A stretch of DNA of 64,000 nt from Euzebyella marina. Its GTDB lineage: Bacteria > Bacteroidota > Bacteroidia > Flavobacteriales > Flavobacteriaceae. Where the stretch lies: NCBI RefSeq assembly GCF_014855515.1, contig NZ_JACYFK010000005.1:220973-284972 (forward strand), in the 5' to 3' direction. Of this stretch, positions 17,991 to 27,430 are shown one piece after another. A program made the position numbers and the translations under genes. Within the stretch, counting starts at the first letter, position 1; each line of letters begins with the position of its first letter. The notes beneath the pieces were generated by a model that was given only the letters and a program-made list of their open reading frames with translations, was not told the DNA's origin and ran no database searches.

Positions 17991-18446
17991 ATGGCAGAAA
18001 ATAAAAACCAAGAAATAGTCAAAAACGTATTTACCACCTTTCTAGAGGATAACGGGCATCGAAAAACACCCGAGCGTTACGCTATTTTACAGGAAATATA
18101 TGATAGTGAAGAGCATTTCGATATAGAATCGCTTTACATTAACATGAAAAATAAGAACTATAGGGTAAGCCGGGCAACCCTATACAATACCATTGAATTG
18201 CTTTTAGAATGCAAACTTGTTCGCAAGCACCAATTTGGTAAGAGCCAGGCACAATACGAAAAGTCATATTTCGACCGCCAACACGATCACGTAATACTTA
18301 CCGATACAGGTGAGGTCGTAGAATTCTGCGACCCTCGTATTCAATCTATAAAAAAGACCATAGAAGAGGTTTTTGATATCAAGATCAGTAACCACTCTCT
18401 TTATTTCTATGGCACCAGAAATAAAAACGAAAACACCAACAGCTAA
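17991..18446 (+). CDS. Fur family transcriptional regulator
   Basis: Fur-family repressors bind DNA in response to metal or peroxide. The 151-residue protein has the winged helix with [26 protein letters not shown] and the recognition segment [17 protein letters not shown], followed by the dimerisation half with the metal-site segment [23 protein letters not shown]. Only one cysteine lies in the C-terminal half, so the structural CxxC zinc pairs are absent. It could be Fur or PerR; the sequence alone does not decide. It is 13 bases upstream of purA and probably co-transcribed with it. Confidence 0.92.
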   Translation: MAENKNQEIVKNVFTTFLEDNGHRKTPERYAILQEIYDSEEHFDIESLYINMKNKNYRVSRATLYNTIELLLECKLVRKHQFGKSQAQYEKSYFDRQHDHVILTDTGEVVEFCDPRIQSIKKTIEEVFDIKISNHSLYFYGTRNKNENTNS

Positions 18447-18459
18447 GCGAAAATTTTAA

Positions 18460-19731
18460 ATGGCAGTAGATTTATTGTTAGGATTACAGTGGGGAGACGA
18501 AGGAAAAGGAAAAATCGTCGATGTACTGACCAAAAACTATGATATAATTGCCAGATTTCAAGGAGGTCCGAATGCTGGGCACACCTTGGAATTTGATGGC
18601 ATTAAACACGTACTTCATACCATTCCTTCAGGTATATTTCACAAAAATGCCATTAATATAGTTGGCAATGGGGTGGTAATAGATCCTGTTATTTTCAAAA
18701 AAGAGTTAGAAGCCCTTGAGCAGTTTAAAATCGATATAAAATCGAAATTGCTCATTTCCCGTAAGGCACATTTAATTTTACCTACCCATCGTTTGCTCGA
18801 TGCTGCTTCTGAAACTTCTAAAGGTAAGGCCAAAATAGGCTCGACCCTTAAGGGTATCGGCCCCACCTATATGGATAAAACAGGTCGTAACGGCATGAGA
18901 ATAGGTGATCTTGAGATGAGCGATTGGAAAGAAAAATACCGTGCCCTTGCCGACAAGCACGAAGCTATGATCGACTACTACAATGTTGATATAGAATATG
19001 ACTTGGCCGAGTTGGAAAACGAATTCTTCAAATCAGTAGAAGCACTAAAAAAACTCACCTTTATCGATAGTGAAGAATATCTGTTTCAGGCTCAAAGGTC
19101 AGGTAAGAAAATTTTGGCCGAAGGCGCGCAAGGATCACTTCTTGATATCGATTTTGGCACCTACCCTTTCGTAACTTCCAGTAATACCACCGCCGCTGGT
19201 GCTTGTACTGGTTTAGGCGTTGCACCGAACCAAATCGGTGAGGTGAAAGGTATCTTTAAAGCATATACAACACGTGTGGGTAGCGGACCGTTTCCTACCG
19301 AGTTATTCGACGAAGATGGTGAAACCATGGGAAGAGTCGGCAACGAGTTTGGCGCTACTACGGGTAGACCAAGACGCTGTGGCTGGCTTGATATTGTAGC
19401 TTTGAAATATGCCGTTCAAGTTAACGGTGTTACAGAGCTTATGATGATGAAGGCTGATGTTCTTAGCGGATTCGAAACCATTAAAATATGTACGGCATAC
19501 AACTATAAAGGTGAAAAAATCACTCACCTACCATACAATATTGAAGCCGAAAACGTTACCCCGATTTACAGCGAGATGAAGGGTTGGAAAGAAGATTTAA
19601 CTAAAATGTCGAAAGCCGACGAGCTGCCAAAAGAGCTTGCTGCTTATATAGAATTTTTAGAAAAAGAGCTTGAAGTGCCTATAAAGATCGTATCGGTCGG
19701 TCCTGACCGTACTCAAACGATTTTAAGATAA
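18460..19731 (+). CDS. purA: adenylosuccinate synthetase
   Basis: PurA joins IMP and aspartate with GTP to make adenylosuccinate, the first committed step to AMP. The 423-residue length is normal. The GTP-binding start LLGLQWGDEGKGKIVD, the IMP-loop FQGGPNAGHTLEFDG, and GPTYMDKTGRNGMRIGDL are diagnostic. Downstream, VTSSNTTAAGACTGLG and TTTGRPRRCGWLDIVALKYA also match the family. The gene follows the Fur-type regulator closely, a pairing that recurs in flavobacteria. A long hairpin lies directly after the stop. Confidence 0.97.
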   Translation: MAVDLLLGLQWGDEGKGKIVDVLTKNYDIIARFQGGPNAGHTLEFDGIKHVLHTIPSGIFHKNAINIVGNGVVIDPVIFKKELEALEQFKIDIKSKLLISRKAHLILPTHRLLDAASETSKGKAKIGSTLKGIGPTYMDKTGRNGMRIGDLEMSDWKEKYRALADKHEAMIDYYNVDIEYDLAELENEFFKSVEALKKLTFIDSEEYLFQAQRSGKKILAEGAQGSLLDIDFGTYPFVTSSNTTAAGACTGLGVAPNQIGEVKGIFKAYTTRVGSGPFPTELFDEDGETMGRVGNEFGATTGRPRRCGWLDIVALKYAVQVNGVTELMMMKADVLSGFETIKICTAYNYKGEKITHLPYNIEAENVTPIYSEMKGWKEDLTKMSKADELPKELAAYIEFLEKELEVPIKIVSVGPDRTQTILR

Positions 19732-19737
19732 TCTTGG

Positions 19738-19799
19738 GTTTAGCAAAGAAGGTTTAGGTGCCTAGACTGCTATAGGTACTTGCTAAATCTTTGCTAAAC
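19738..19799. repeat. 62-base imperfect hairpin between purA and the OstA-like gene
   Basis: Outer arms GTTTAGCAAAGA (19738-19749) and TCTTTGCTAAAC (19788-19799) pair perfectly over 12 bases. Inner pairs TTTAG/CTAAA (19753-19757 with 19783-19787) and GTGCCTA/TAGGTAC (19758-19764 with 19773-19779) extend the stem around symmetric 3-base internal bulges and an 8-base loop. No U-run follows, so it is not a standard terminator. It starts 7 bases after the purA stop and ends before the next promoter. Confidence 0.65.
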
Positions 19800-19824
19800 T
19801 CTATTCCATAGACCACAAAAAGAC

Positions 19825-19832
19825 TATTTTTG
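19825..19832 (+). promoter_or_regulatory. Bacteroidota -7 promoter box for the OstA-like gene
   Basis: TATTTTTG matches TAnnTTTG and ends 18 bases before the TTG start at 19851. Its position supports that TTG as the start. Confidence 0.5.
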
Positions 19833-19850
19833 GACAAAATCTAATAGGAA

Positions 19851-21602
19851 TTGAATCTAATTTCCCGCATTCTAATTTTCCTAGCGTGTTCTACCATTTG
19901 TTATGCACAGGGGCAAAACCAAAGTGCTGACACCGTTCAAAACAAGCAGATCAATATCGTCTACGGGGCCAACTTTACGAAGAACGAGGCGCAGTTTCCG
20001 GGTGCTTCGATTTTCAGTAAAGATACCCGACAAGTTCAGTTTGAGCACCAAGGGGCTGATCTCTGGTGCGACATAGCCATTTACTATCAAAAGGAAAATA
20101 GGCTTAGGGCTCTAGGAAACGTTCGCTTGCAACAAGGAGACTCCATCGAACTTACTAGTGGAAAAATAAATTACGATGGCGAGACCAAATTGGCAAAAGC
20201 CTACGAAGATGTTCTTCTAAGAGCTGATCAGCAGACAGGTCAAATGACGCTTCGTACAGACACCCTTTATTTTGATAGAGAGAATCAAGAATCGTATTAT
20301 AACAGTTCGGGTACGATTGTAGATTCGACCAACACACTCACCAGTGAAATAGGGCGCTATTTTATGGAACTGAAGAAATATCAGTTTCTAGATAGTGTAC
20401 ATATCCAAAATCCGCAATATACCTTAGATTCTGAACGCTTAGATTACTACACGACCTCAAAGAACGCCTACATGTACGGTGCTTCGACTATCACAGGGGA
20501 AAGCTATAAAATTTACTGTGAACGAGGTTTTTACGACACTAAAATAGAGAGTGGTTACGGAATTAAAAACACCAGAATCGACTACAACAATAGAATAATC
20601 GAAGGTGATAGTGTCTTTTTTGACAAAGCGACCGAATTTGCTTCCGCGACTAATAATATAGTGGTGACCGATACGGTAAACGACGGTGTTATAAAAGCGC
20701 ATTATGCAGAAATTTATAAGGCAAAAGACTCCGTTTTCGCCACGAAAAGAGCTGTCTCTATAAGTTTGGTAGAGCAAGATTCCCTTTATATGCACGGCGA
20801 TACCTTAATGGTTACCGGAAAGCCAAAAAATAGAATTTCACGCGCTTTTCATAATGCCAAATTCTATAAAACCGATTTGAGCGGCAAATGTGACTCCCTT
20901 CACTTCTCCGAAAAAACCGGAATTACCCAACTAATAAGAAATCCGGTACTATGGAATGGCGAAAACCAAATGACCGGTGATAGTATTCATTTGATATCAA
21001 ACTTGAAAACCGAAAAACTCGATTCTTTAAAGGTAATCAACAATGCCTTCATCGTATCGCTTGATAGTATCAGTAAAACAGGTTACAATCAGGCAAAGGG
21101 CAAAGATCTTTTTGGTAAATTCATCGATAACGAATTGAAAATTATTGACCTCATAAAGAACACAGAAGTCATCTATTACATGTACAATGATGATGACGAG
21201 CTCATTGGTATCGATAAAACGATTTGTAGTAAAATTCGAATTACGATGGCCAATAACGATGTGGAAGACCTTACCTTTTATACCGATCCTGATGGTGATA
21301 TATTTCCAGACAAAGAGCTTCCTTTTGAAAGTAGAAAACTAAAAGGCTTTGTTTGGCGGGGAGATGAGAGAATATTAAAAATGGAAGATATTTTTGATGA
21401 GGACGACAATAATTTAGAGCTGGTCGTTATCAATGGTCTCGACAACCCAATCGATATTGATGCATTGGAGGCCGAACGTGATCAAAATTCGAACGACCCC
21501 GTAAATGGCATCCCTCCGACCAAAAACGTTCCTATCAATACCAAGGTTTCCGACAGACCAAAACAAATTAAGGTTACCTCCGACCCGAACCAATTCCAAT
21601 AA
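19851..21602 (+). CDS. OstA-like (LptA/LptD N-domain) periplasmic protein
   Basis: This 583-residue protein is exported. It has a signal peptide at about residues 1-19 (ISRILIFLACSTICYAQ) and then repeated beta-strand units of the OstA/LptA type such as NRLRALGNVRLQQGDSIELTSGKINYDGETKLAKA and STITGESYKIYCERGFYD. OstA domains form the beta-jellyroll bridge that carries lipopolysaccharide across the periplasm or the N-domain of LptD. Here there is no long barrel, so it is probably a periplasmic LptA-like or scaffold protein. The C-terminus is acidic and asparagine/proline rich. The TTG start is the only one giving a full signal peptide. Confidence 0.83.
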   Translation: MNLISRILIFLACSTICYAQGQNQSADTVQNKQINIVYGANFTKNEAQFPGASIFSKDTRQVQFEHQGADLWCDIAIYYQKENRLRALGNVRLQQGDSIELTSGKINYDGETKLAKAYEDVLLRADQQTGQMTLRTDTLYFDRENQESYYNSSGTIVDSTNTLTSEIGRYFMELKKYQFLDSVHIQNPQYTLDSERLDYYTTSKNAYMYGASTITGESYKIYCERGFYDTKIESGYGIKNTRIDYNNRIIEGDSVFFDKATEFASATNNIVVTDTVNDGVIKAHYAEIYKAKDSVFATKRAVSISLVEQDSLYMHGDTLMVTGKPKNRISRAFHNAKFYKTDLSGKCDSLHFSEKTGITQLIRNPVLWNGENQMTGDSIHLISNLKTEKLDSLKVINNAFIVSLDSISKTGYNQAKGKDLFGKFIDNELKIIDLIKNTEVIYYMYNDDDELIGIDKTICSKIRITMANNDVEDLTFYTDPDGDIFPDKELPFESRKLKGFVWRGDERILKMEDIFDEDDNNLELVVINGLDNPIDIDALEAERDQNSNDPVNGIPPTKNVPINTKVSDRPKQIKVTSDPNQFQ

Positions 21603-21623
21603 TTCATTAGAAAATTAGCGGCC

Positions 21624-22805
21624 ATGACAGATGATTTCTTAAAATATCAGGCCCAAACCTCTCCTCACCCTCTGGCAATGGAGGTGGAAAAGGCTGAAGG
21701 CAGTTATATCTATGACACCGGCGGTAAAGCCCATCTTGATTTTGTAGCAGGGGTTTCTGCGTGTACTTTAGGCCATTGCCACCCCGAAGTGGTTTCTGCC
21801 ATTAAAGACCAGACGGAAAAATACATGCACGTGATGGTGTATGGCGAATATGCCCAAGCACCCGCAGTTGAATACACTAAATTATTGGCCTCGGTTCTAC
21901 CAGCAGGCCTGGATACTACCTATTTGGTCAATTCGGGCACCGAAGCAGTCGAAGGCGCTTTAAAATTGGCGAGAAGGGCTACAGGAAGAAGCCAGTTGAT
22001 AGCCGCCAAAAATGCCTACCATGGCAACACCATGGGCAGTTTGAGCGTATTAGGCAATAAAGAAAGAAAAGGACCTTTTAGACCCTTGCTTCCCGATGTG
22101 CACTTCATCAGGTTTAATTCTGTTGATGATGTAGAGAATATAACCCACCAAACAGCGGCCGTAATTTTAGAGACTATTCAAGGAGGGGCCGGATTTATTC
22201 TTCCGGAGAAAAATTACCTCCAAGAAGTTCGTAAGCGATGTGATGAGACGGGTACACTACTGATTCTTGATGAGATTCAACCAGGTTTCGGCAGAACAGG
22301 TAAATTGTTTGCTTTTGAACACTATAATATTGTTCCTGATATTCTGGTTATCGGTAAAGGCATGGCTTCAGGTCTTCCAGTAGGTGCTTTTGTTGCCTCC
22401 AATGCCCTAATGGCCCATTTACAACATAGCCCAAAATTAGGTCATATTACCACCTTTGGTGGAAACCCTGTAATTGCTGCGGCTTCGTTGGCCACCTTAA
22501 AAAAATTGGTTCAATCAGATATTATGAAACAAATCTCAAAGAAAGAGGCCTTGTTTCGAAGGTACCTTCGACACCCTCTTATTGAGGAAATTAGAGGTAC
22601 TGGATTGATGCTTGCCCCCATACTAAAATCGGCTGAATTGGCTAACCATGTAATTTTGACATGCGCCCAAAAGGGACTGATTCTCTTTTGGTTACAGTTC
22701 GAACCGAGGGCCTTACGAATCTCGCCACCCCTGACCATGTCAGAACATGAAATAGAAATCGGATGTGGCACAATACTTGAAGTTTTAAATGCATATGAGC
22801 AATAA
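21624..22805 (+). CDS. class III (acetylornithine/ornithine-type) PLP aminotransferase
   Basis: This 393-residue cytoplasmic PLP enzyme belongs to fold type I, subgroup III. It shows NSGTEAVEGALKLARRAT near 105, YHGNTMGSLSVLG, ILDEIQPGFGRTGKLFAFE with the cofactor Asp, and Lys245 in GKGMASGLPVGAF as the PLP lysine. Substrate could be acetylornithine, 4-aminobutyrate or another omega-amino acid. The sequence does not settle it, and it is clearly distinct from the ornithine aminotransferase gene at 47803-49047. It starts 21 bases after the OstA-like gene, so they may share a transcript. Confidence 0.9.
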   Translation: MTDDFLKYQAQTSPHPLAMEVEKAEGSYIYDTGGKAHLDFVAGVSACTLGHCHPEVVSAIKDQTEKYMHVMVYGEYAQAPAVEYTKLLASVLPAGLDTTYLVNSGTEAVEGALKLARRATGRSQLIAAKNAYHGNTMGSLSVLGNKERKGPFRPLLPDVHFIRFNSVDDVENITHQTAAVILETIQGGAGFILPEKNYLQEVRKRCDETGTLLILDEIQPGFGRTGKLFAFEHYNIVPDILVIGKGMASGLPVGAFVASNALMAHLQHSPKLGHITTFGGNPVIAAASLATLKKLVQSDIMKQISKKEALFRRYLRHPLIEEIRGTGLMLAPILKSAELANHVILTCAQKGLILFWLQFEPRALRISPPLTMSEHEIEIGCGTILEVLNAYEQ

Positions 22806-22902
22806 GCTGTTAACTAATTTGTTAATAATATAGGCTCCAACGGAAAAAAAAGTGCCTTTCAAAAGGTTACTTTTAATTCCATAGTTTAACCAAAACGTTC
22901 TT

Positions 22903-24303
22903 ATGGCGTTAGAATCTAACGAAAGGCCAGACCAATCCATCGCCAAGTTTGAATCAATGCTCAAGACTGACGATGTTTATTTCTTCGATGCCGAAGATTT
23001 TGAGGATATCATCCATCACTATCTGAACAACGGCAAGATTACCTTGGCCAAAAAAGCAATTAGAATTGGGCTTCAACAGCACCCGGGTTCCATTGAACTA
23101 AAGCTACTCGATGTAGAGGTTCTTGTTTTTGAGAACCATCTCGACCAAGCCGAGCAGTATCTCGATGAGCTTCAATTACTGGATAGCAGCAATGAAGAAA
23201 TCTTTATTCAGCGGGCCAATATTTTCTCTAAAAAAGACAATCATGAGGCCGCTGTCGAGTTTCTGAACAAAGCTCTAGACCTTACCGATAATAGCTTTGA
23301 TATTTATTCCCTTTTAGGAATGGAGTATCTCTTTATGGACGATTACAAGCTGGCCAAAGAGAGTTTTATGCGCTGTGTAGATTTCGATGAGCAAGATTAT
23401 TCATCGCTTTACAATGTAATCTACTGCTTTGAGTTTTTAGAAGATCATGATGGTGCCATTGTTTATCTGAACGACTATTTAGAGCGCAATCCGTATTGCG
23501 AGGTCGCTTGGCATCAATTGGGTAAGCAATACATTGCCAAAAATATGCTTTCGGAGGCATTGACCGCCTTTGATTTTGCTATCATTTCCGATGACACTTT
23601 TATCGGCGCCTATTTTGAAAAGGGAAAGGTTCTTGAAAAACTGGGCAAGTACAATGAGGCTATAGAGAACTACGAGACAACCATTCAAATGGAAGACCCG
23701 ACCTCTCATGCCTACCTAAGAATTGGTAAATGCTATGAGCGATTGGAGAACGATGAAATGGCCAAGTACTACTATTATCACACGGTACATGAAGACCCTC
23801 TTCTAGATAAGGGTTGGTTGGCGATTACCGATTTCTACTATAGACGTAAAAACTACAAAAAGGCACTATTCTATGTGAATAAGGCCTTGAATATCGATGG
23901 TGAAAATCCGCAATATTGGAAAAAATGTGCCATGATCAATTTTGCTCTTGAGCGCTACGATCAAGCCGATTTTTCTTATAAGCAGGCCGTAGACCTTGGC
24001 AATTATGAATTGGGCACATGGCTCGATTGGGCAGAGGTCATTAAAAGAAATGATGATTTACCAGGGGCCATTCATGTATTATCACAGGGACAAGAATTCT
24101 ATCCGGATAACGCTGAACTAAAGTATAAAACAGCGGGATGCTACCTTGACATGAACGATACCATCAATGCTCGAATTTGTTTAATTGATGCATTAAATCT
24201 AGATTTTAAAAAACTAGATGCATTCAAACAAGAATATCCACAATATGCGGCCACCGACTGGTTGCGTGGTATCGTGGCCAAAATCGAGAAATCGCTAAGG
24301 TAA
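22903..24303 (+). CDS. soluble tetratricopeptide repeat protein
   Basis: The 466-residue protein consists almost wholly of TPR-like helical pairs from about residue 30 to 440, with clear units such as AVEFLNKALDLTDNSFDIYSLLG, AYFEKGKVLEKLGKYNEAIENY and KALFYVNKALNIDGENPQYWKK. No signal peptide or membrane segment is seen, so it is likely a cytoplasmic scaffold. Partner and function are unknown. It is a single gene with about 100 bases before it and 141 after. Confidence 0.88.
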   Translation: MALESNERPDQSIAKFESMLKTDDVYFFDAEDFEDIIHHYLNNGKITLAKKAIRIGLQQHPGSIELKLLDVEVLVFENHLDQAEQYLDELQLLDSSNEEIFIQRANIFSKKDNHEAAVEFLNKALDLTDNSFDIYSLLGMEYLFMDDYKLAKESFMRCVDFDEQDYSSLYNVIYCFEFLEDHDGAIVYLNDYLERNPYCEVAWHQLGKQYIAKNMLSEALTAFDFAIISDDTFIGAYFEKGKVLEKLGKYNEAIENYETTIQMEDPTSHAYLRIGKCYERLENDEMAKYYYYHTVHEDPLLDKGWLAITDFYYRRKNYKKALFYVNKALNIDGENPQYWKKCAMINFALERYDQADFSYKQAVDLGNYELGTWLDWAEVIKRNDDLPGAIHVLSQGQEFYPDNAELKYKTAGCYLDMNDTINARICLIDALNLDFKKLDAFKQEYPQYAATDWLRGIVAKIEKSLR

Positions 24304-24416
24304 ATCTCTCTTTTCGAGGTTAATATCAGATTTGATTATCTGTGGTTCAATTTTCTACCTTGGTTTCGACCGGCACGCTTTGCCTTATTTTAATCACGAT
24401 ACCATTTTAAAAAGGT

Positions 24417-24424
24417 TATTTTTG
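24417..24424 (+). promoter_or_regulatory. Bacteroidota -7 promoter box for the DUF368-aroE operon
   Basis: TATTTTTG matches TAnnTTTG and ends 20 bases before the ATG at 24445. It would transcribe both DUF368 genes and aroE, which are spaced 10 bases apart and overlapped by 8 bases. Confidence 0.55.
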
Positions 24425-24444
24425 TTTTCGCTCAATTAATTTCA

Positions 24445-25359
24445 ATGGAGAACAGAAACTTATTTCAATACTTTTTAGTCACATTAAAAGGCATGGCCAT
24501 GGGTGCTGCCGACGTTGTGCCTGGTGTTTCAGGTGGTACAATTGCGTTTATTTCCGGTATTTATGAAGAGTTGATTACTTCAATAAACAATGTAAACCTA
24601 TCATTGATCAAAACGTTGAAAGAAAACGGCTTCAAGTCTGCATGGCAACAGCTGAACGGTAATTTTCTAGTTGCCCTTTTTATCGGAATAGGCATCAGTG
24701 TTCTGTCATTGGCTAAATTGGTGAGTTGGCTTCTTGAGAACAAGCCTATTCTTATTTGGTCATTCTTTTTTGGTTTGGTCATCGCCAGTATTTTATTGGT
24801 AGGTAAAGAGGTAAAGAAATGGAACGTGGCCACAGTAATCGCCTTGATTATAGGTGCCGCAACCGCCTACTACATTACTACTCTGCCCCCTTCAGGTAGT
24901 GTAGACAGTCTCCCGTTTTTGTTTCTTTCGGGCGCACTTGCCATCTGTGCCATGATTTTACCCGGAATTTCAGGGGCGTTTATATTAGTTCTACTCGGTT
25001 CTTACAAAACCATTATCGACGCCCTGCACAATATGGATTTCAAGATAATAGCAGTGGTCGGAGCTGGCGCTATCTTTGGTATTTTGAGTTTTGCACGTCT
25101 TTTGAAATGGATGTTTACCCATTACAAAAATTTGACCTTGGCGCTATTGACCGGCTTTATTATCGGTTCTCTGAACAAAATTTGGCCTTGGAAACGCGTT
25201 TTGGAAACCCGTACAATTGGCGAAAAAATAATTACCATCGACGAGAACGTTTCACCATTCAATTTTGCAGGCGACAACCAATTAGTAATTGCAATAGTTG
25301 CTGCGTTGGTCGGATTTGGTCTTATTTTTATCTTAGAGCGCATCGCAGCAAAAAAATAA
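24445..25359 (+). CDS. DUF368 family membrane protein (first of two)
   Basis: This 304-residue polytopic protein has the DUF368 opening, KGMAMGAADVVPGVSGGTIAFISGIYEEL, and the mid-protein repeat ICAMILPGISGAFILVLLGSY; the paired PG(V/I)SG loops are the family hallmark. About eight membrane segments are seen. DUF368 proteins (with DedA relatives) are implicated in undecaprenyl phosphate flipping, following the PopT/UptA work as I recall it, so recycling of the lipid carrier is the best guess. A paralogue follows 10 bases later. Confidence 0.9.
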   Translation: MENRNLFQYFLVTLKGMAMGAADVVPGVSGGTIAFISGIYEELITSINNVNLSLIKTLKENGFKSAWQQLNGNFLVALFIGIGISVLSLAKLVSWLLENKPILIWSFFFGLVIASILLVGKEVKKWNVATVIALIIGAATAYYITTLPPSGSVDSLPFLFLSGALAICAMILPGISGAFILVLLGSYKTIIDALHNMDFKIIAVVGAGAIFGILSFARLLKWMFTHYKNLTLALLTGFIIGSLNKIWPWKRVLETRTIGEKIITIDENVSPFNFAGDNQLVIAIVAALVGFGLIFILERIAAKK

Positions 25360-25369
25360 GAGCACTTAC

Positions 25370-26392
25370 ATGTACGAACCCCGGTCATTTTTAGACAAGC
25401 TCTTTTTGGTCATTAAAGGCCTGTGCATGGGGGCTGCCAATAAGGTTCCCGGTGTATCGGGTGGCATTGTAGCCTTTGTGGCCGGCTTTTACGAAGAGTT
25501 TATCTATTCCCTTCAAAAAATCAATACCAAGGCTTTTAAGCTACTTTTCAATGGTAGGTTTAAAAGTTTCTATCGGTATGTAAACGGCCCTTTTCTTTCT
25601 CTACTTCTTTTTGGTATGCTGGTCAGCTATTTCAGCATTTCGAAGTTGTTGGATTATTTTTTGGAACAAAAAGAACTGTACGTTTGGGCTGCTTTCTTCG
25701 GAATGATTTTGGGGTCTATTTATTACATCTCAAAAGATTTTGAACATTGGAACCGAACCACGATAACCTCGGGAATTATCGGTCTTATTATAGGAATCTC
25801 CATTAGTTTTCTGAGTCCAGCAAAAGAGAACGACAACCTATTTTTCATCTTTTTATGTGGCATGATCAGTGTTTCGGGTATGACCCTGCCGGGGCTCTCA
25901 GGATCTTTTATCCTCATTCTTCTAGGAAATTATGTATTGTTGCTGGTCGATTCGGTCAACGCATTGTATGACACTTTTGCCGAAATACTCAGAGGTGATT
26001 TTAGTTTCGTCGATAATGGTGAACGTCTAGATACCTTAGTTATATTGGCAGTTTTCACGGTAGGTTCAGCTACTGGTTTGGTGAGCCTATCCCATTTGTT
26101 GAGTTATGTTCTAAAGCACTTTAAACATATTACCACGGCGGTAATTATTGGTTTTATTACGGGGTCTTTAGGAGTGGTATGGCCATGGAAAAAAACTATT
26201 ATAAAAACGGACAGTGAGGGAAATGCCATCTTAGATTCTAACGGCAAACAGATCATAGTCAACTACGAACGTTACCTGCCCGATTGGGGCAGTTATGAAA
26301 CGTGGTGGGCCCTTTTTTTCGTAATTGTGGGTGTAGTTATATTGCTTTCTTTGGATTGGTACGGAAAAAACAGAAAAAAGAATAATGATTGA
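25370..26392 (+). CDS. DUF368 family membrane protein (second of two)
   Basis: This 340-residue paralogue has KGLCMGAANKVPGVSGGIVAFVAGFYEEF near the N-terminus and SGMTLPGLSGSFILILLGNY in the middle, so both family loops are kept. In the first loop Asp is replaced by Lys (AADVVPG becomes AANKVPG), and the loop before the last helix is longer (about 255-295). The two copies have diverged enough to have different roles or to form a heterodimer. Its last 8 bases overlap the aroE start, so translation is coupled. Confidence 0.9.
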   Translation: MYEPRSFLDKLFLVIKGLCMGAANKVPGVSGGIVAFVAGFYEEFIYSLQKINTKAFKLLFNGRFKSFYRYVNGPFLSLLLFGMLVSYFSISKLLDYFLEQKELYVWAAFFGMILGSIYYISKDFEHWNRTTITSGIIGLIIGISISFLSPAKENDNLFFIFLCGMISVSGMTLPGLSGSFILILLGNYVLLLVDSVNALYDTFAEILRGDFSFVDNGERLDTLVILAVFTVGSATGLVSLSHLLSYVLKHFKHITTAVIIGFITGSLGVVWPWKKTIIKTDSEGNAILDSNGKQIIVNYERYLPDWGSYETWWALFFVIVGVVILLSLDWYGKNRKKNND

Positions 26393-27128
26393 TAGCAAAA
26401 AAAGGTTTGGCCTTGTCGGAAGAAATATTTCTTACTCTTTTTCTAGAGGATATTTCAAGAAAAAGTTCGAAACCCTGCAACTGGAAAATCACTCGTATGA
26501 GAATTTTGACCTTCAAGAGGCTGATCAGTTTCCTGATATGCTCAAAAACAATAAGGATTTAAAGGGTTTAAACGTAACCATACCCTACAAACAAGATGTT
26601 ATTGAATTTTTGGATAGTCTAAGTCCTCAGGCAAGTGAAATTGGTGCAGTCAACACTATTCAATTTACGCCTTCGGGTCTTGTAGGGCACAATACAGATG
26701 CCTATGGCTTTCAAAAATCACTAGAACCCCATTTAAAGGCTCACCATACCAAAGCTCTCATTCTAGGCACTGGGGGCGCATCTAAGGCCATTGCCTACGT
26801 ATTGAAAGAACTAAAAATAGAGTTTAAAATCGTTTCAAGAAGTCCTCTAGAGAATCAGTTGAATTATAATGATCTTGACGAAAAAACGATTAAAGAGCAC
26901 ACGCTGATTACCAACTGTACCCCACTTGGCACGCATCCCAATATAGAATTTAAACCTAATATACCGTATAAGTTTATTGGTAAAGACCATTTACTTTTTG
27001 ACCTGATTTACAATCCTAATAAGACCGCATTTCTTAAAGAGGGTGAATCAAGAGGTGCTCAAATCTGTAATGGATTGAGAATGCTTGAATTGCAAGCTGA
27101 CAGGGCTTGGGAAATATGGAATATGTAA
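26385..27128 (+). CDS. aroE: shikimate dehydrogenase
   Basis: AroE reduces 3-dehydroshikimate to shikimate with NADPH in aromatic amino acid synthesis. The 247-residue protein has the substrate-binding segment SYSFSRGYFKKKF near the N-terminus, catalytic Lys69 in NVTIPYKQ, IGAVNTI at 86-92, Asp105 in GHNTDAYGF, the dinucleotide loop LGTGGASKA and NCTPLGTHP. Compact size is usual in Bacteroidota. Its overlap with a DUF368 gene is not an obvious pathway link. Confidence 0.95.
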   Translation: MIDSKKRFGLVGRNISYSFSRGYFKKKFETLQLENHSYENFDLQEADQFPDMLKNNKDLKGLNVTIPYKQDVIEFLDSLSPQASEIGAVNTIQFTPSGLVGHNTDAYGFQKSLEPHLKAHHTKALILGTGGASKAIAYVLKELKIEFKIVSRSPLENQLNYNDLDEKTIKEHTLITNCTPLGTHPNIEFKPNIPYKFIGKDHLLFDLIYNPNKTAFLKEGESRGAQICNGLRMLELQADRAWEIWNM

Positions 27129-27430
27129 TGTCATTTCTTAACAACCGGAATCTATTTTGATATAATCAAGATTTTCTGGCTTCACTAGCTTCTAAGAGTG
27201 AATTTAATTGACGCCCCGACCCGATTGCTGTGGTTTCTTAAAATAATGTGAGAACCTTTGTACTTTATAAGGTTGTTAGTATCTTACCATTAAATAGAGC
27301 TGATGTTTAAAATCACAATTCATTAATCTTATCATGTGATTACATTCAGTCCCTAAGAATTTTTGGAGAAGGAGAATGCATACCGAAAAATATTTCAAGG
27401 TGTGTAAGGGTCAAACAAACAACAACGATA
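27129..27430 (+). other. 302-base gap between aroE and the DUF349 gene
   Basis: I see no coding frame, tRNA or strong terminator here. A 6-base inverted repeat (AACCTT at 27253-27258 and AAGGTT at 27269-27274) overlaps AACCTTTG, one base off a TAnnTTTG box. The last 40 bases are purine-rich before the ATG at 27431. It probably holds the promoter and leader of the DUF349 gene. Confidence 0.5.

Noticed and set aside
27129..27430. Possible small RNA or tRNA in the gap before the DUF349 gene
   Set aside because: No cloverleaf, strong hairpin or terminator is visible, and the -7-like sequence at 27253 is off by one base.
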